Shown piece by piece: positions 1-9,401 of a DNA stretch of 64,000 bases; within the stretch, counting starts at the first letter, position 1; every line of letters starts with the position of its first letter. The translations under genes and the position numbers were made by a program. The notes below the pieces were generated by a model, which saw only the letters and a list, made by a program, of their open reading frames with translations, did not search any database and had not been told where the DNA came from. This DNA comes from Vibrio genomosp. F10 str. ZF-129 (GTDB lineage Bacteria; Pseudomonadota; Gammaproteobacteria; Enterobacterales; Vibrionaceae), in the NCBI RefSeq assembly GCF_000287055.2, contig NZ_AJYQ02000089.1:1-64000 (forward strand), read 5' to 3'.

Positions 1-235
1 GCCGCTAACGCAGTATCAATACCCAACAAGGGCTGCCCGAAGGGTTCGGCTACAATCGTTTTATGCTTTGTTGAGAAGCAAGTGTTGAGAAGTATTTGCT
101 TAGAATAACTGGTCGTCATACTTCTCGCCGCGCCTAAAACGATTTTATCTCGAACAAAATTTAACCGCGAAAGATCAACACGCCCTAATAGACGCTCACA
201 AATATAGCGGCTGCTATCCATTTAAGGAAAAAACG

Positions 236-2044
236 ATGACTGCACCAAGTTGGGATCTCTCTATTGCGTATCAACATTTAGACGATCCAAAAATTGAACA
301 AGATATCCAATTAATTGAACAGTGCATCCAAGCCCTCAAAGTACATGTCGAAAATCGTACTCAAGTGAACGTAATGCAAAACGCGGTGCAAACCTCTGAA
401 GCGGCGGGCACACTGATGGCAACCATCAATACCGTAGCGACTTGCTACGCCTCCGTTGATTCATCGAATGATGTCGCCAAATCACTCATGGGGAGAGTCG
501 CAAAACTTAACTCAGAACTTAACCAAGCCTTTAGTCCTTACCGCGATACCATTACTCATGCTGACGAAGCGTATATTGAGCAGGTTTTGGCTCATCCTAG
601 CCCGGATGTTTCGGGGCAAGCGTTCCAGTTTGATTGTTTACGACAACTGGCTGATAGCCGGCTCTCAGTGACGGAGGAGCAATTGATTACGGCACTAGAA
701 GTTGATGGAAAAGACGCTTGGGGCAGAATGTATGACAACCTGACTGGAACCCTAGAGGTTACGCTTAAGTACCCAGATGGTTCCAAAGAAATGATGGGGT
801 TATCTCAAGCGGCAAGTTTGCTTTATGGCTGTGATTTTGAGAAACAACCAGCCGCATGGCAAGCCATTCAAGACGCTATGTCACTGCATCAAGAGAGCTT
901 TGCTTCCATACTCAATGCGTTAGCAGGGTGGCGTCATACAGAGGCAGACAAACGTTCGCACACCCGCGACATCCATTTTCTGGAATCAAGCTTACACGGA
1001 AGCCGAATCTCGGAACAAACACTCGATTCTATGATATCCGTTACGAAGTTGAATCGTCACGTGGGGCAAAAAGCGGGATCACTGATGGCGAAAGTGCATG
1101 AACTCGATCAAATGCAGCCATGGAACCACTTAGCAGCTATGCCTGTACTCGGGGAAGGCGAGGCCACACAGTATACTTTTGACGAGGCAATCGAAATCAT
1201 TCGAAATGCGTTTTCGGACGTTGATGTCGAAATGGCTGAGTTTGTCGATGTTATGGTCGAAAATGGCTGGATAGATGCCGCGCCGACCCAACAACGCCGT
1301 TTGGGCGCTTATTGTACGAAACTGGCGGCGACACGTTCACCGCTTGTCTTTATGACCTGGGGCGGAAGCCGATCGGATCTTCTTACTCTTGCCCATGAAC
1401 TTGGCCACGCATTCCATAACTGGGTCATGAAGGGGATGCCCTTGTGTCAAACTCGTTACCCTATGACATTGGCAGAAACTGCCTCAATCTTTGCTGAGAA
1501 TATCGTTCGAGACTATCTACTTAACCAAGCAAAAACGACGGATGAAAAGCTAGAAATGCTGTGGGAAGAATTGTCGTCATGTTACGCATTGATGATCAAC
1601 ATTCCAGTTCGATTTGAATTTGAAAGAGAATTCTACCTTCAACGGAAAAATGGTGAGCTCTCGGCGGCCAAACTGTGTGCGTTGATGAGTAAACACTGGC
1701 AAGAGTGGTATGGGGATTCGATGTCACAGCCAGACCCGTACTTCTGGGCGAGTAAGCTGCATTTTAGTATCTCTGACGTTAGCTTTTACAATTATCCTTA
1801 CCTATTTGGTTATTTGTTTAGTAAGGGTGTTTATGCTCAAAGGGAAGCCAAAGGGGCCCATTTCTACCAAGACTATTTGTCATTGTTGCGTGACACAGGA
1901 AGTATGAACGCTGAACAAGTTGTAGAAAAGCACTTAGGCATGACGTTAACGGGGTCTGAATTTTGGCAACAGAGTATTGATCTGGTCAATGAGAAAGTGG
2001 AAGAATTCGAAGCGTTACTGGCGATAAGAAACGATGAAAACTAG
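236..2044 (+). CDS. M3-family oligoendopeptidase (PepF-like)
   Basis: A 602-residue zinc metallopeptidase that should cleave short peptides in the cytosol; no signal peptide is visible. The HExxH zinc motif is HELGH at residues 387-391, followed about 25 residues later by the ETAS segment that supplies the third zinc ligand, as in the M3/PepF family. Length is normal for PepF-type oligoendopeptidases. The ATG is preceded by an AAGGAAA ribosome site. It stands alone, with 240 bases before astE. The peptidase assignment is firm; substrate preference cannot be read from the sequence. Confidence 0.9.
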   Translation: MTAPSWDLSIAYQHLDDPKIEQDIQLIEQCIQALKVHVENRTQVNVMQNAVQTSEAAGTLMATINTVATCYASVDSSNDVAKSLMGRVAKLNSELNQAFSPYRDTITHADEAYIEQVLAHPSPDVSGQAFQFDCLRQLADSRLSVTEEQLITALEVDGKDAWGRMYDNLTGTLEVTLKYPDGSKEMMGLSQAASLLYGCDFEKQPAAWQAIQDAMSLHQESFASILNALAGWRHTEADKRSHTRDIHFLESSLHGSRISEQTLDSMISVTKLNRHVGQKAGSLMAKVHELDQMQPWNHLAAMPVLGEGEATQYTFDEAIEIIRNAFSDVDVEMAEFVDVMVENGWIDAAPTQQRRLGAYCTKLAATRSPLVFMTWGGSRSDLLTLAHELGHAFHNWVMKGMPLCQTRYPMTLAETASIFAENIVRDYLLNQAKTTDEKLEMLWEELSSCYALMINIPVRFEFEREFYLQRKNGELSAAKLCALMSKHWQEWYGDSMSQPDPYFWASKLHFSISDVSFYNYPYLFGYLFSKGVYAQREAKGAHFYQDYLSLLRDTGSMNAEQVVEKHLGMTLTGSEFWQQSIDLVNEKVEEFEALLAIRNDEN

Positions 2045-2284
2045 CCGAAGATGACTCATAGGATGCCATTAATCTTGTCGATAAATGTCGTACTAAGTTA
2101 TTGTTATTTCTTCCATCGCTGAGGATTCTTTAGGGTTACTTCGAACACCAATAAGCACCGAGTAACCCATTCCGATGCCGTTTTTGCGATTTATACTCGA
2201 ATTACTATTAATAAGTGGGATCCTTTCAACATAAATTGCGCACTCAATTCATTAACATACCGCTGTGAAATAAAGGAGTACCAC

Positions 2285-3313
2285 ATGACGAAAACTATCT
2301 TTCGCCAATCATTTCTTTTAGACAGCTTAGATATCAATCAAGAAGTAGAAGCGTCGGATCTTACCGCGCCATCCGGAGTGACTCTAAAGCTGCATGAACG
2401 TGGCGTGCTGGAAGTGATACCAGCTGACTACGACGACAAAACAAAAAATATTATTATTTCGTGTGGTATCCATGGTGATGAAACGTCACCAATGGAAATC
2501 ATCGATAAAATTATTTCTGATGTATTATCAGGTTTTCAAACCGTCTCTGAACGTTGTTTATTCATCATCGCTCACCCTGAAGCGACCAATCAGCACACGC
2601 GTTTTATTGAAGAAAATTTAAACCGACTGTTTGATGATAAACACCACGAGCCGAGTCGAGAAGTCACCATTGCTGATAATTTAAAGCGTACAGTGACTCG
2701 TTTTTACAGCGGCACCAAAGTAGAAACGCGTTGGCACCTTGATCTCCATTGTGCCATTCGTACGTCTAAGCACTATTCGTTCGCTGTGAGCCCTAAGACG
2801 AGATACCCGGTGAGAGGCCGTGCGTTACTCAATTTTGTCGAACAAGCACATATTGAAGCCGTGTTATTTTCCAATTCACCAGCCAATACGTTCAGCTGGT
2901 TTAGTGCTGAAAACTTTTCAGCTCAGGCCTTGACGATTGAGCTTGGTCAGGTGGCACGAATTGGTGAGAATGATTTAGAGAAGCTTGTGGCTTTCGATCT
3001 GGCATTGCGTGATTTGGTCGCGAGAAGCGAACCGGAACATCTCCCTAGAAAACCAGTGATGTATCGTGTTAGTCGAACACTGGTCAGAATGCACAATGAG
3101 TTTAACTTTTTGTTCGATGATGACGTAGAAAACTTTACGAGCTTTAAACACGGTGAAGTGTTCGGTTATGACGGTGAAAAACCCTTGATGGCAAAAAATG
3201 AAGATGAAGCCATTGTTTTTCCTAATCGCCACGTCGTCATAGGTCAACGTGCGGCATTGATGGTTTGCGAAGTTTCCATACGTTACGACAATGAGCAAGC
3301 GGTTTACGACTAA
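2285..3313 (+). CDS. astE: Succinylglutamate desuccinylase
   Basis: AstE hydrolyses N-succinylglutamate to glutamate and succinate, the last step of the arginine succinyltransferase pathway. The 342-residue protein shows the zinc carboxypeptidase-like ligands of the AstE/AspA family: H63-xx-E66 in GIHGDET and H155 in HLDLHC. An AAAGGAGT ribosome site lies just upstream of the ATG. It is not next to other ast genes here, so it is probably transcribed alone; a hairpin terminator follows it at 3385. The related aspartoacylase family is the alternative, but length and motif context favour AstE. Confidence 0.92.
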   Translation: MTKTIFRQSFLLDSLDINQEVEASDLTAPSGVTLKLHERGVLEVIPADYDDKTKNIIISCGIHGDETSPMEIIDKIISDVLSGFQTVSERCLFIIAHPEATNQHTRFIEENLNRLFDDKHHEPSREVTIADNLKRTVTRFYSGTKVETRWHLDLHCAIRTSKHYSFAVSPKTRYPVRGRALLNFVEQAHIEAVLFSNSPANTFSWFSAENFSAQALTIELGQVARIGENDLEKLVAFDLALRDLVARSEPEHLPRKPVMYRVSRTLVRMHNEFNFLFDDDVENFTSFKHGEVFGYDGEKPLMAKNEDEAIVFPNRHVVIGQRAALMVCEVSIRYDNEQAVYD

Positions 3314-3384
3314 TCGCATTTTTCAATTAAGTACCTTTTAACGGGGTGTCTTTTGATTAAGTACGGTTACTGCTTTCTATTTTA

Positions 3385-3418
3385 ATGGCTTAACGTTAAG
3401 GTTAGGCCATTATTTTTT
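3385..3418 (+). terminator. Rho-independent terminator after astE
   Basis: An inverted repeat, ATGGCTTAAC paired with GGTTAGGCCAT (one G-U pair), is followed by a T-rich run. It separates astE from btuC, which therefore needs its own promoter or read-through. Confidence 0.7.
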
Positions 3419-3452
3419 CACAGGTCTTCAAACATTGTTGTTTGACAAGAAC

Positions 3453-4448
3453 ATGGATTTTAATCAGCTTCTCCAAAAAAAGCATCGACGTTGGATGCGC
3501 TATTCTTTTCTTCTTTTTACACTATTACTCGTCAGCAGTGCGGTGTATTTGCTCGTCGGCGAACTGACGATTTCTCCCTTTGAACCGATTTCATCGCTAG
3601 AGTACCAATTACTATATCAATTACGTCTTCCGAGATTGTTAGCCGCCATGGCGATCGGTGCCTCGCTCGCCGTTTCTGGCGCGGTATTACAAGTCCTTTT
3701 AGGTAACGTATTGGCAGAGCCGGGGGTGCTTGGTATCTCTGGTGGGGCCAGTGTCGCGATGGTCGTGGTGTTGTTTCTGTTTCCGATGGCGTCATCCACC
3801 TACGCGTTTATGTTAGCGGCAATGGCAGGCGCTATGCTGTTTACGTTAATTTTAGTGACCATGGCCAAGGCGATGCGATTGACCACCGCTCGGCTGTTAC
3901 TGGTCGGTGTGGCCCTTGGCATTTTAGCCAGTGCGGTCGTAACTTGGGCATTTTACTTCAGTGATGACCTAAGTTTACGTCAATTAATGTACTGGCTAAT
4001 GGGGAGTATTGGGGGAACGACCTGGCAGCAACATACGGTGACACTCTTCCTGATCCCTGTGATTATCTATCTCTGTTTACAAGGGAAGACGCTTGATCGA
4101 CTCATGATGGGCGAAGCGCACGCAAAACAACTGGGTCTCAACATTGATGCCATACGTTGGAAGCTGATTGTGGCGGTTTCAATTTTGGTGGGTGGTTCTG
4201 TGGCTCTCGGTGGCGTTATTGGGTTTGTTGGGTTGGTGGTACCGCATCTTTTGCGTTTAGCATTTGGTACGGAGAACAAATATTTGCTCCCAGTTTCGGC
4301 GTTAAGTGGCGCTTTACTGGCGGTTGTGGCCGATTTGATCGCACGTTTAGCTCTTGATTCTGCAGAGTTACCGTTGGGCGCGGTGACCACAACCATAGGA
4401 GCACCAATCTTCATTTGGATGTTGGTGAAAAATCATGATTCACGTTAA
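3453..4448 (+). CDS. btuC: Vitamin B12 ABC transporter permease BtuC
   Basis: Inner-membrane permease of the BtuCDF cobalamin importer, FecCD family. About ten hydrophobic segments run along 331 residues, with the conserved '[10 protein letters not shown]' region and the C-terminal '[17 protein letters not shown]' block that contacts the ATPase. The start chosen is the ATG giving MDFNQLL; a TTG 18 bases upstream is possible but would add six unusual residues. It overlaps btuD by 14 bases, so the two are translationally coupled. A FecCD iron-siderophore permease is the alternative; the partner gene and length fit BtuC better. No btuF is nearby, and I saw no cobalamin riboswitch in the short upstream gap. 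Confidence 0.85.
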   Translation: MDFNQLLQKKHRRWMRYSFLLFTLLLVSSAVYLLVGELTISPFEPISSLEYQLLYQLRLPRLLAAMAIGASLAVSGAVLQVLLGNVLAEPGVLGISGGASVAMVVVLFLFPMASSTYAFMLAAMAGAMLFTLILVTMAKAMRLTTARLLLVGVALGILASAVVTWAFYFSDDLSLRQLMYWLMGSIGGTTWQQHTVTLFLIPVIIYLCLQGKTLDRLMMGEAHAKQLGLNIDAIRWKLIVAVSILVGGSVALGGVIGFVGLVVPHLLRLAFGTENKYLLPVSALSGALLAVVADLIARLALDSAELPLGAVTTTIGAPIFIWMLVKNHDSR

Positions 4449-5190
4449 AAGTGTTGCCGTCGCGTCGAGAATTCTTCCTCTCTCGTTTGAATGCAAAGCG
4501 GGTGAGGTGACACACATCATTGGTCCAAATGGCAGCGGTAAAAGTACACTGCTTTCCGCGATATCAGGAGTATTGCCCTTCACTGGAAGCGTGGTTATCG
4601 ATTCACTTGAAGTGGAAAATACGTCATTAGAAACCCTCGCGGAGCACCGGGCTTACCTGTCTCAAAGTGATCGACCTGCATTTAACTTGGAGGTATTCCA
4701 GTATCTTGCGTTATCCGTGCCGCACTGTTGCCATGTTGATGAGCCCAAGGTTCAACAAGCGATAGAGACACTCACAGCGTTAGTCGGCATACAGGATAAA
4801 ATGCACCGTTCTATTCACCATTTATCTGGCGGAGAATGGCAACGTGTGCGACTCGCCTCTATCTGTTTACAGGTATGGCCGGATATTAACCCTCATGCCA
4901 AACTGCTGCTGCTAGATGAACCTGCAGCCCCCCTCGACATTGCGCGTGAAAGTTTGCTCTATCGATTGATTGATGTCGTGGCAAAACGGGGACTCTGTGT
5001 CATTATGGCTAACCATGATTTGAATCGAACGTTGCGCCATGCAGACAGTGCGATTCTGATGAGTAATGGCATCATGCAGAAAGTGGGTAAGGTCGATGAA
5101 GTACTGGAACCAGGATTACTCACTGAGGTGTTCCAAATTCCAGTTAAAAAAGTGCAGGTAGACAAGCGACCTTATTTGATTTTTGACTAA
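4435..5190 (+). CDS. btuD: Vitamin B12 ABC transporter ATP-binding protein BtuD
   Basis: Cytoplasmic ATPase that powers B12 import with BtuC. Of 251 residues, the Walker A motif is GPNGSGKST near residue 33, the signature is [12 protein letters not shown] (the E-W variant typical of BtuD), and Walker B is LLLLDEP. The start overlaps the end of btuC. A strong bidirectional hairpin terminator lies 17 bases after the stop, ending the btuCD unit. 'Heme or siderophore ABC ATPase' is the only serious alternative. Confidence 0.88.
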   Translation: MIHVKSVAVASRILPLSFECKAGEVTHIIGPNGSGKSTLLSAISGVLPFTGSVVIDSLEVENTSLETLAEHRAYLSQSDRPAFNLEVFQYLALSVPHCCHVDEPKVQQAIETLTALVGIQDKMHRSIHHLSGGEWQRVRLASICLQVWPDINPHAKLLLLDEPAAPLDIARESLLYRLIDVVAKRGLCVIMANHDLNRTLRHADSAILMSNGIMQKVGKVDEVLEPGLLTEVFQIPVKKVQVDKRPYLIFD

Positions 5191-5206
5191 ACGGAATACT
5201 CAATAC

Positions 5207-5236
5207 AAAAATAGCGAGCGACTGGCTCGCTATTTT
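5207..5236. terminator. Bidirectional terminator between btuD and the MazG-like gene
   Basis: Near-perfect hairpin with arms AAAATAGCGAGC and GCTCGCTATTTT and a five-base loop. A-rich and T-rich flanks let it work on both strands, which fits its place between convergent genes. Confidence 0.85.
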
Positions 5237-5331
5237 GATCGGGCTAATATACCTAATGGGTTTCAATACGGTTTCTGTGTCGTTTCTGTGCCTGTGCGAG
5301 AAACGCTGAATATGCCCAGATTTTCATTAGA

Positions 5332-5904
5332 TTAAACAAGCGGCGTTAAATCGGCAGGGCGGTAATAAACGGACTTCAGAACTTTACCTTGGCGAATGGT
5401 TTTTCCTTCCGCTACAAAATCTTCGGCACACTTAGCAATAATGTAATTGCCTTTTTGTACCGCCATCAATGCGATTCCTTGCTCTGCATAGAATGTTTCT
5501 GTCTCTGTGTATTCCGCTTCATTGCGGCATACCTTACTCATATTGCTTGAGTGTACTTCGTCCCAGCATGGCAAGAACTCAATATCACGGTTAATGGCCA
5601 CATTAAGCAGCAGATCAATCAGGTAGCTAATGGCAAGGTTATCGTCGACCTGACTATGGCCAAGGTGAACAAGGCGCCCCATGAGAACGTACACACTATC
5701 GACAATGGCGTCAGCTTGTTCAATTTTTGAGTCCGCTTCTGCCAGTTCGGTCAGCTCTTCGATAATTAAAGACGTATGCAATGTATCGGCTTTTTCATTT
5801 AAGCTCGCGACATCAGAAACAGGCAGGTCGAAGGTACTACGAAACTCGGTAATATCGCGATAAAGATGGTCAAAGATAGGTTGAGTCAATTGAGATAAAA
5901 GCAT
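5332..5904 (-). CDS. MazG/PRA-PH-like nucleotide pyrophosphohydrolase
   Basis: About 190 residues. The stretch 'EELTELAEADSKIEQADAIVDSVYVLMG' carries the EExxE...ExxD pattern that binds magnesium in the all-alpha NTP pyrophosphatase (MazG/phosphoribosyl-ATP pyrophosphohydrolase-like) superfamily. Such enzymes hydrolyse nucleoside triphosphates or their derivatives to monophosphates and pyrophosphate; the substrate here is unknown. The start is the ATG giving MLLSQLTQP, which has a GGAC ribosome-like site; the longer reading adds 18 atypical residues. The gene lies just downstream of the syp locus across a repeat-rich gap. It is probably independent of polysaccharide synthesis. Confidence 0.75.
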   Translation of the reverse strand: MLLSQLTQPIFDHLYRDITEFRSTFDLPVSDVASLNEKADTLHTSLIIEELTELAEADSKIEQADAIVDSVYVLMGRLVHLGHSQVDDNLAISYLIDLLLNVAINRDIEFLPCWDEVHSSNMSKVCRNEAEYTETETFYAEQGIALMAVQKGNYIIAKCAEDFVAEGKTIRQGKVLKSVYYRPADLTPLV

Positions 5905-5969
5905 GAAAAAGTCCGTTATAAATAGGCTTGTTAATTTCTCAATATGATACCAAAGCACAGCGCTAGCTT

Positions 5970-6071
5970 CTATCTCGTTCTAGTGTCCATCTCGTTCTAA
6001 TATCCATCTTGCTGTAACATCTGTCTTGTGCTCGTATTGATCCTGTTCTAACTTCTATCGCGTTATAGAAC
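5970..6071. repeat. Six degenerate 17-bp tandem repeats
   Basis: Six consecutive 17-base units begin at 5970, 5987, 6004, 6021, 6038 and 6055. The first two read CTATCTCGTTCTAGTGT and CCATCTCGTTCTAATAT; later units drift. They lie upstream of the MazG-like gene and downstream of sypR, ending in the C run at 6071. Function unknown. Confidence 0.75.
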
Positions 6072-6080
6072 CCCCCCCCC
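6071..6080. repeat. Homopolymeric tract of ten C
   Basis: Ten consecutive C residues directly follow the 17-bp tandem repeats in non-coding DNA. Such tracts slip during replication and are also a sequencing-error hotspot. No gene frame depends on it. Confidence 0.8.
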
Positions 6081-6176
6081 ATGACTGACTGAATTGGCCC
6101 AACGCGGCGTAGAAGACATAACGAAGCGAAAGGCCAATGTGTTTGTAAACAATCTCAGATGAGGATGGTCGCCGCG

Positions 6177-6818
6177 TTAACGGCCTCTACCATCGACCAT
6201 GACTAAAATGGTCTTTGAAATGATACTCAAATCCATCAACAACCAGTTCCGCAAAGATCCTAAAGAGAGTGCGTAGCTATGATCGAACCCGACCTTACGA
6301 CGAACATCATCAATACAAGTGTCATATCCTTGGTTTACCTGAGCAAGCCCCGTAATACCAGGCATAACGCCATAGGTTCGGTCAGCAAAATATGGGATGG
6401 CCGTTTCTAATTTATTGTAAAAACTAGGGCGTTCAGGCCTTGGACCAATCAACGACATTTCACCACGGATGACGTTGAACAACTGTGGGATTTCATCAAG
6501 GCGAGTTTTACGTAAGAAGCGACCTACAGGAGTGATGCGCGGGTCACCCTCGGTTGCCCACACTGCGCCTGAGCGTGATTCTGCGTCTTCGTACATGGTA
6601 CGGAACTTAATAATATCGAAAAAGGCCATGTGGCTAGGGGTGGATTTTCCAACTCTCAGCTGCTTGTAAAACACAGGGCCAGTTGATGTCAATTTAATCG
6701 CGATGGCTATAAACGGCATGATTGGGCTAAGCAATAACAACGCTACAACGGAGCCAACTAAATCAAAAGCGCGTTTTGCGAACCAAATTGAAATACGGGA
6801 AGATTTATTCGTCATCAT
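6177..6818 (-). CDS. sypR: SypR, undecaprenyl-phosphate sugar transferase
   Basis: Initiating phospho-sugar transferase that should load the first sugar of the Syp repeat unit onto undecaprenyl phosphate at the inner membrane. The 213 residues contain one N-terminal hydrophobic segment (about 16-38). The bacterial sugar transferase core follows: 'IKFRTMYEDAE', 'DPRITPVGRFLRKTRLDEIPQ' and 'MSLIGPRPERP'. It is the short WbaP/PglC-type form without the five-helix N-terminal part. Last gene of the sypPQR unit, 10 bases after sypQ. Naming follows gene order of the Vibrio fischeri syp locus. Confidence 0.88.
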   Translation of the reverse strand: MMTNKSSRISIWFAKRAFDLVGSVVALLLLSPIMPFIAIAIKLTSTGPVFYKQLRVGKSTPSHMAFFDIIKFRTMYEDAESRSGAVWATEGDPRITPVGRFLRKTRLDEIPQLFNVIRGEMSLIGPRPERPSFYNKLETAIPYFADRTYGVMPGITGLAQVNQGYDTCIDDVRRKVGFDHSYALSLGSLRNWLLMDLSIISKTILVMVDGRGR

Positions 6819-6828
6819 AATAATATCC

Positions 6829-8025
6829 TTAGTGATTTACACGCGTCCAGCGACCAGATTCAAAACCAAGTAGGTAACGTAACCCACCAACAAAGTTAGC
6901 GAAATGTCCTGATACTAAGTAGGTAATAAGTGTGAATAATTTGCATTTGAATACGCTTGGGAATAGTAGGCTCAAGCCAGCAATTGAGTAGATCGTCAAC
7001 TGACCGATCAGGGCAGCAAAAAATAGAGTGTGATGCATCAACATCATCGACGTTGTCAAGCATACAAGCATTAAGTATGGCGTCATCAATCTTAAGCCTT
7101 TACCTGATATAAAGGCAAAAGCGACGCCTTTGTATCTTGGGTTGAATAGGCCAAATAGTTGAATGACCTGTTGCATATTGCCAGCAGAGATACGTAAACG
7201 GCGTTTAAAATCGTTGTTTTGATTCGTCTCTTCTAACTCTAGCGCCACCAATTTTTCATCGTACAATGTCTTGTAGCCTTGTTTCACTATGGTCATCGGC
7301 AAAATGAAATCATCGTTAATGGTGTTTTCGCAAATAGGTTCAAATAGATGCGTCCTAAACAGATAGAATGCTCCGTGCGCGCCCAGCGTTGAGCCTAGTG
7401 ACGCTTCGTTTTGCTTGAGTTGACTCTGATATTTCCAATAGCTCGCTTCCCCTTCGTTGTTGGTTGACAGCAATTGGTAATGACCGTTCAGCACACCAGT
7501 GGATTCGTTAAGGAAGTGCTGCTCAGCGACTAACAAAGCGTCAATCGAGATCAAGGCTGAAACATCAGAAAGTGCGGTAACGTCAGTGGTGATCGTTTTC
7601 ATTTGATGATTAATCACTGCGACTTTTCCCTTATTTTCAGCAAAGTCGCGGATTTCAAAGTGAACATCACTGCAAATGGATTCTTGTATTGTGTCCTGCG
7701 CGATTTCAACCGTGTTATCTGTGCAACCATCGCACGCTATGATGATCGATAAACGTTTTCTCGGGTAATCCAAGCTCGCGAGATTACGAATCTTTTCTGC
7801 TATCCAACGCTCCTCATTATAAGCAGGGACTAAAATAGTGATGGATGGACGCGTCGAGTCCAGATCGCTTCCGCGATAACCTCTCACGATGTCAGACACA
7901 TGGCTAAGTGTATGACGCTTTGAATACCATTTTAAAAATAGCGGGTAACCGACGTGATGGTAAACGATAAGCATCGCACTCAATGCAGATATTAAGACAA
8001 GAAGCAGCTCAACGATACTGTTCAT
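6829..8025 (-). CDS. sypQ: SypQ, membrane glycosyltransferase family 2
   Basis: 398 residues. An N-terminal membrane helix is followed by a GT-A domain with 'ITILVPAYNEERWIAEKI' near residue 60 and 'IIACDGCTDNT'. Two or three C-terminal membrane helices follow, the layout of processive or lipid-linked family 2 transferases. The 'GAHGAFYLFR' and 'DDFILPMTIVKQGY' blocks fit acceptor handling; the terminal (Q/R)xxRW-like motif is represented by 'RRLRISAGNMQQ'. It overlaps sypP by four bases (ATGA). Expected to extend the repeat unit on the cytoplasmic face; the sugar is unknown. Confidence 0.85.
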   Translation of the reverse strand: MNSIVELLLVLISALSAMLIVYHHVGYPLFLKWYSKRHTLSHVSDIVRGYRGSDLDSTRPSITILVPAYNEERWIAEKIRNLASLDYPRKRLSIIIACDGCTDNTVEIAQDTIQESICSDVHFEIRDFAENKGKVAVINHQMKTITTDVTALSDVSALISIDALLVAEQHFLNESTGVLNGHYQLLSTNNEGEASYWKYQSQLKQNEASLGSTLGAHGAFYLFRTHLFEPICENTINDDFILPMTIVKQGYKTLYDEKLVALELEETNQNNDFKRRLRISAGNMQQVIQLFGLFNPRYKGVAFAFISGKGLRLMTPYLMLVCLTTSMMLMHHTLFFAALIGQLTIYSIAGLSLLFPSVFKCKLFTLITYLVSGHFANFVGGLRYLLGFESGRWTRVNH

Positions 8026-9176
8026 ACTGCCGCCTCCGTGTTCAATGCTTTCAATGCCAGGTTCTCGTACGATTTCACCATGTTTCTAATGTTATTGTGT
8101 TTTAGAACAAATTCGCGTGGAGTCTGTTTGTCATCGACATTGGGTTGAAGGCTTGAATTTAAATTGGCATGTCTACGAGCCATTTGAAAAAGCACATCCA
8201 CCATATTATGCACATCATTGGCTTTTATTAACCGTCCGCTGGTTGGGCAAAGCGTCTCTTTACTTGCGCCCACATCCGTGACTGCGGTTGGTACGTTACA
8301 GGCTTGCGCTTCAAGAGGAGAGAGTGGAAAGCCTTCTGAGCGTGATGGCATGCAGAATATATCCAGAGCTTGGTAGAATCGTTGCATGTCATCCACCATC
8401 CCTAAAAATGTGACGCGGTCACTCACTGCGTATTGTCTAGCAAGTTGTGCCAGTTTTTGACGCTGGCTGCCATCACCTGCAATCACCAGTTCAATGTTGC
8501 GTGGTAAGTAAGAGAGTGCAGCAATCGCGAGGTCGTGGCCTTTAACGTGCTCTAAGCGGCCCGCGCAACCGATCAGTGTTTTATCACTCGGCAGGTGGAA
8601 GTGTTTACGAGCCACACCCATTGCCCCTGGCTGGAACTTATCACCGTCAATTCCATTTTTAATCGTGATGGTGTTTTCGTATGAGAAGTGGTTCAGCAGG
8701 GCGTTTTTAACCTGATCCGCATCGGCGACCAACTGGGGTTTTGAGATGTTTAACGCGACTCTTTCAAGACGACGGTGCTTAACATTGTTTAAGTGCCAAA
8801 CATCATGCTCGGTGTGAATTCTTACTGGAACAGACGCCAATCGCGCTGCCAGACCCGCGTAAACAAGCGGACCAATATGATGAGTATGAACGACATCAGG
8901 TTTGATTTGACGGAACACTTTGATCAGTTGAGCTAGCGTGCCGAGTTTTACTCCAGGTTGTTTTTCTAGAAACAACACTTGATTCGCAAAAGGTTTAAGT
9001 CGTGGCCAGTTTGTGATCGATTGGTTCTTCTCACCTTCTAAGCTGACGATCATGACACGGTTTAATGGCGTAGAAAAACTGAGAAGATCGAGAGCAAGGC
9101 TTTCAAGTCCGCCTGGCGCAAGGTGCTGTACAACATGGACAACGGTCTGTCCTAATTGGGAATTTTTCGAGTTCAT
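8022..9176 (-). CDS. sypP: SypP, family 4 glycosyltransferase
   Basis: 384-residue GT-B retaining transferase. The N-terminal acceptor domain starts with 'VVHVVQHLAPGGLESLALDLL'. The C-terminal donor domain has 'GCAGRLEHVKGHDLAIAAL' and the EX7E-type 'PSRSEGFPLSPLEAQA'. First gene of the sypPQR unit: it has its own sigma-54 promoter (9242) and SypG-type site (9318), and an AAGGAGCG ribosome site seven bases before ATG. Its position after sypO matches sypP of V. fischeri. The sugar transferred cannot be told. Confidence 0.85.
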   Translation of the reverse strand: MNSKNSQLGQTVVHVVQHLAPGGLESLALDLLSFSTPLNRVMIVSLEGEKNQSITNWPRLKPFANQVLFLEKQPGVKLGTLAQLIKVFRQIKPDVVHTHHIGPLVYAGLAARLASVPVRIHTEHDVWHLNNVKHRRLERVALNISKPQLVADADQVKNALLNHFSYENTITIKNGIDGDKFQPGAMGVARKHFHLPSDKTLIGCAGRLEHVKGHDLAIAALSYLPRNIELVIAGDGSQRQKLAQLARQYAVSDRVTFLGMVDDMQRFYQALDIFCMPSRSEGFPLSPLEAQACNVPTAVTDVGASKETLCPTSGRLIKANDVHNMVDVLFQMARRHANLNSSLQPNVDDKQTPREFVLKHNNIRNMVKSYENLALKALNTEAAV

Positions 9177-9241
9177 ATGCGCTCCTTGGTTTTAACCACA
9201 TCGGTAATTGATATTCACTTATCTTGCTTATTACAGAGGTT

Positions 9242-9257
9242 TGCAGGGAGCGTGCCA
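9242..9257 (-). promoter_or_regulatory. Sigma-54 promoter of sypP
   Basis: On the minus strand TGGCACGCTCCCTGCA fits the -24/-12 consensus TGGCAC-N5-TTGCW with one mismatch. Predicted start of transcription is near 9231, about 55 bases before the sypP ATG. Confidence 0.85.
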
Positions 9258-9317
9258 GTTTGATTTCTCTATTATTTTTAATGGCTTAGGTGGTGTGTGT
9301 GAGTGTTTTAATCATCC

Positions 9318-9333
9318 CTCTCAAATTGAGAAT
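9318..9333 (-). promoter_or_regulatory. SypG-binding element upstream of sypP
   Basis: Minus strand ATTCTCAATTTGAGAG matches the known V. fischeri SypG element TTCTCANNNTG and is nearly palindromic. Its centre is 69 bp upstream of the -24 GG, one helical turn closer than at the other three syp promoters. Confidence 0.8.
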
Positions 9334-9401
9334 CGATATGAAAAACATAATGAGGGAAAGCGTCGCTAGAGAATGGTTGTCAACAGGCAGAAAGCTAATG
9401 G

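Noticed and set aside
1..235. Possible fragment of an upstream gene or dispersed repeat at the window start
   Set aside because: No frame continues a recognisable protein, and the phrase near 170 that felt familiar from other Vibrio intergenic DNA could not be checked.
3314..3452. Cobalamin riboswitch before btuC
   Set aside because: Only about 140 bases, half of them the astE terminator; no B12-box-like sequence was seen.
6071..6080. Phase-variable gene controlled by the C10 tract
   Set aside because: The tract is not inside a plausible coding frame, and no promoter boxes flank it at the right spacing.
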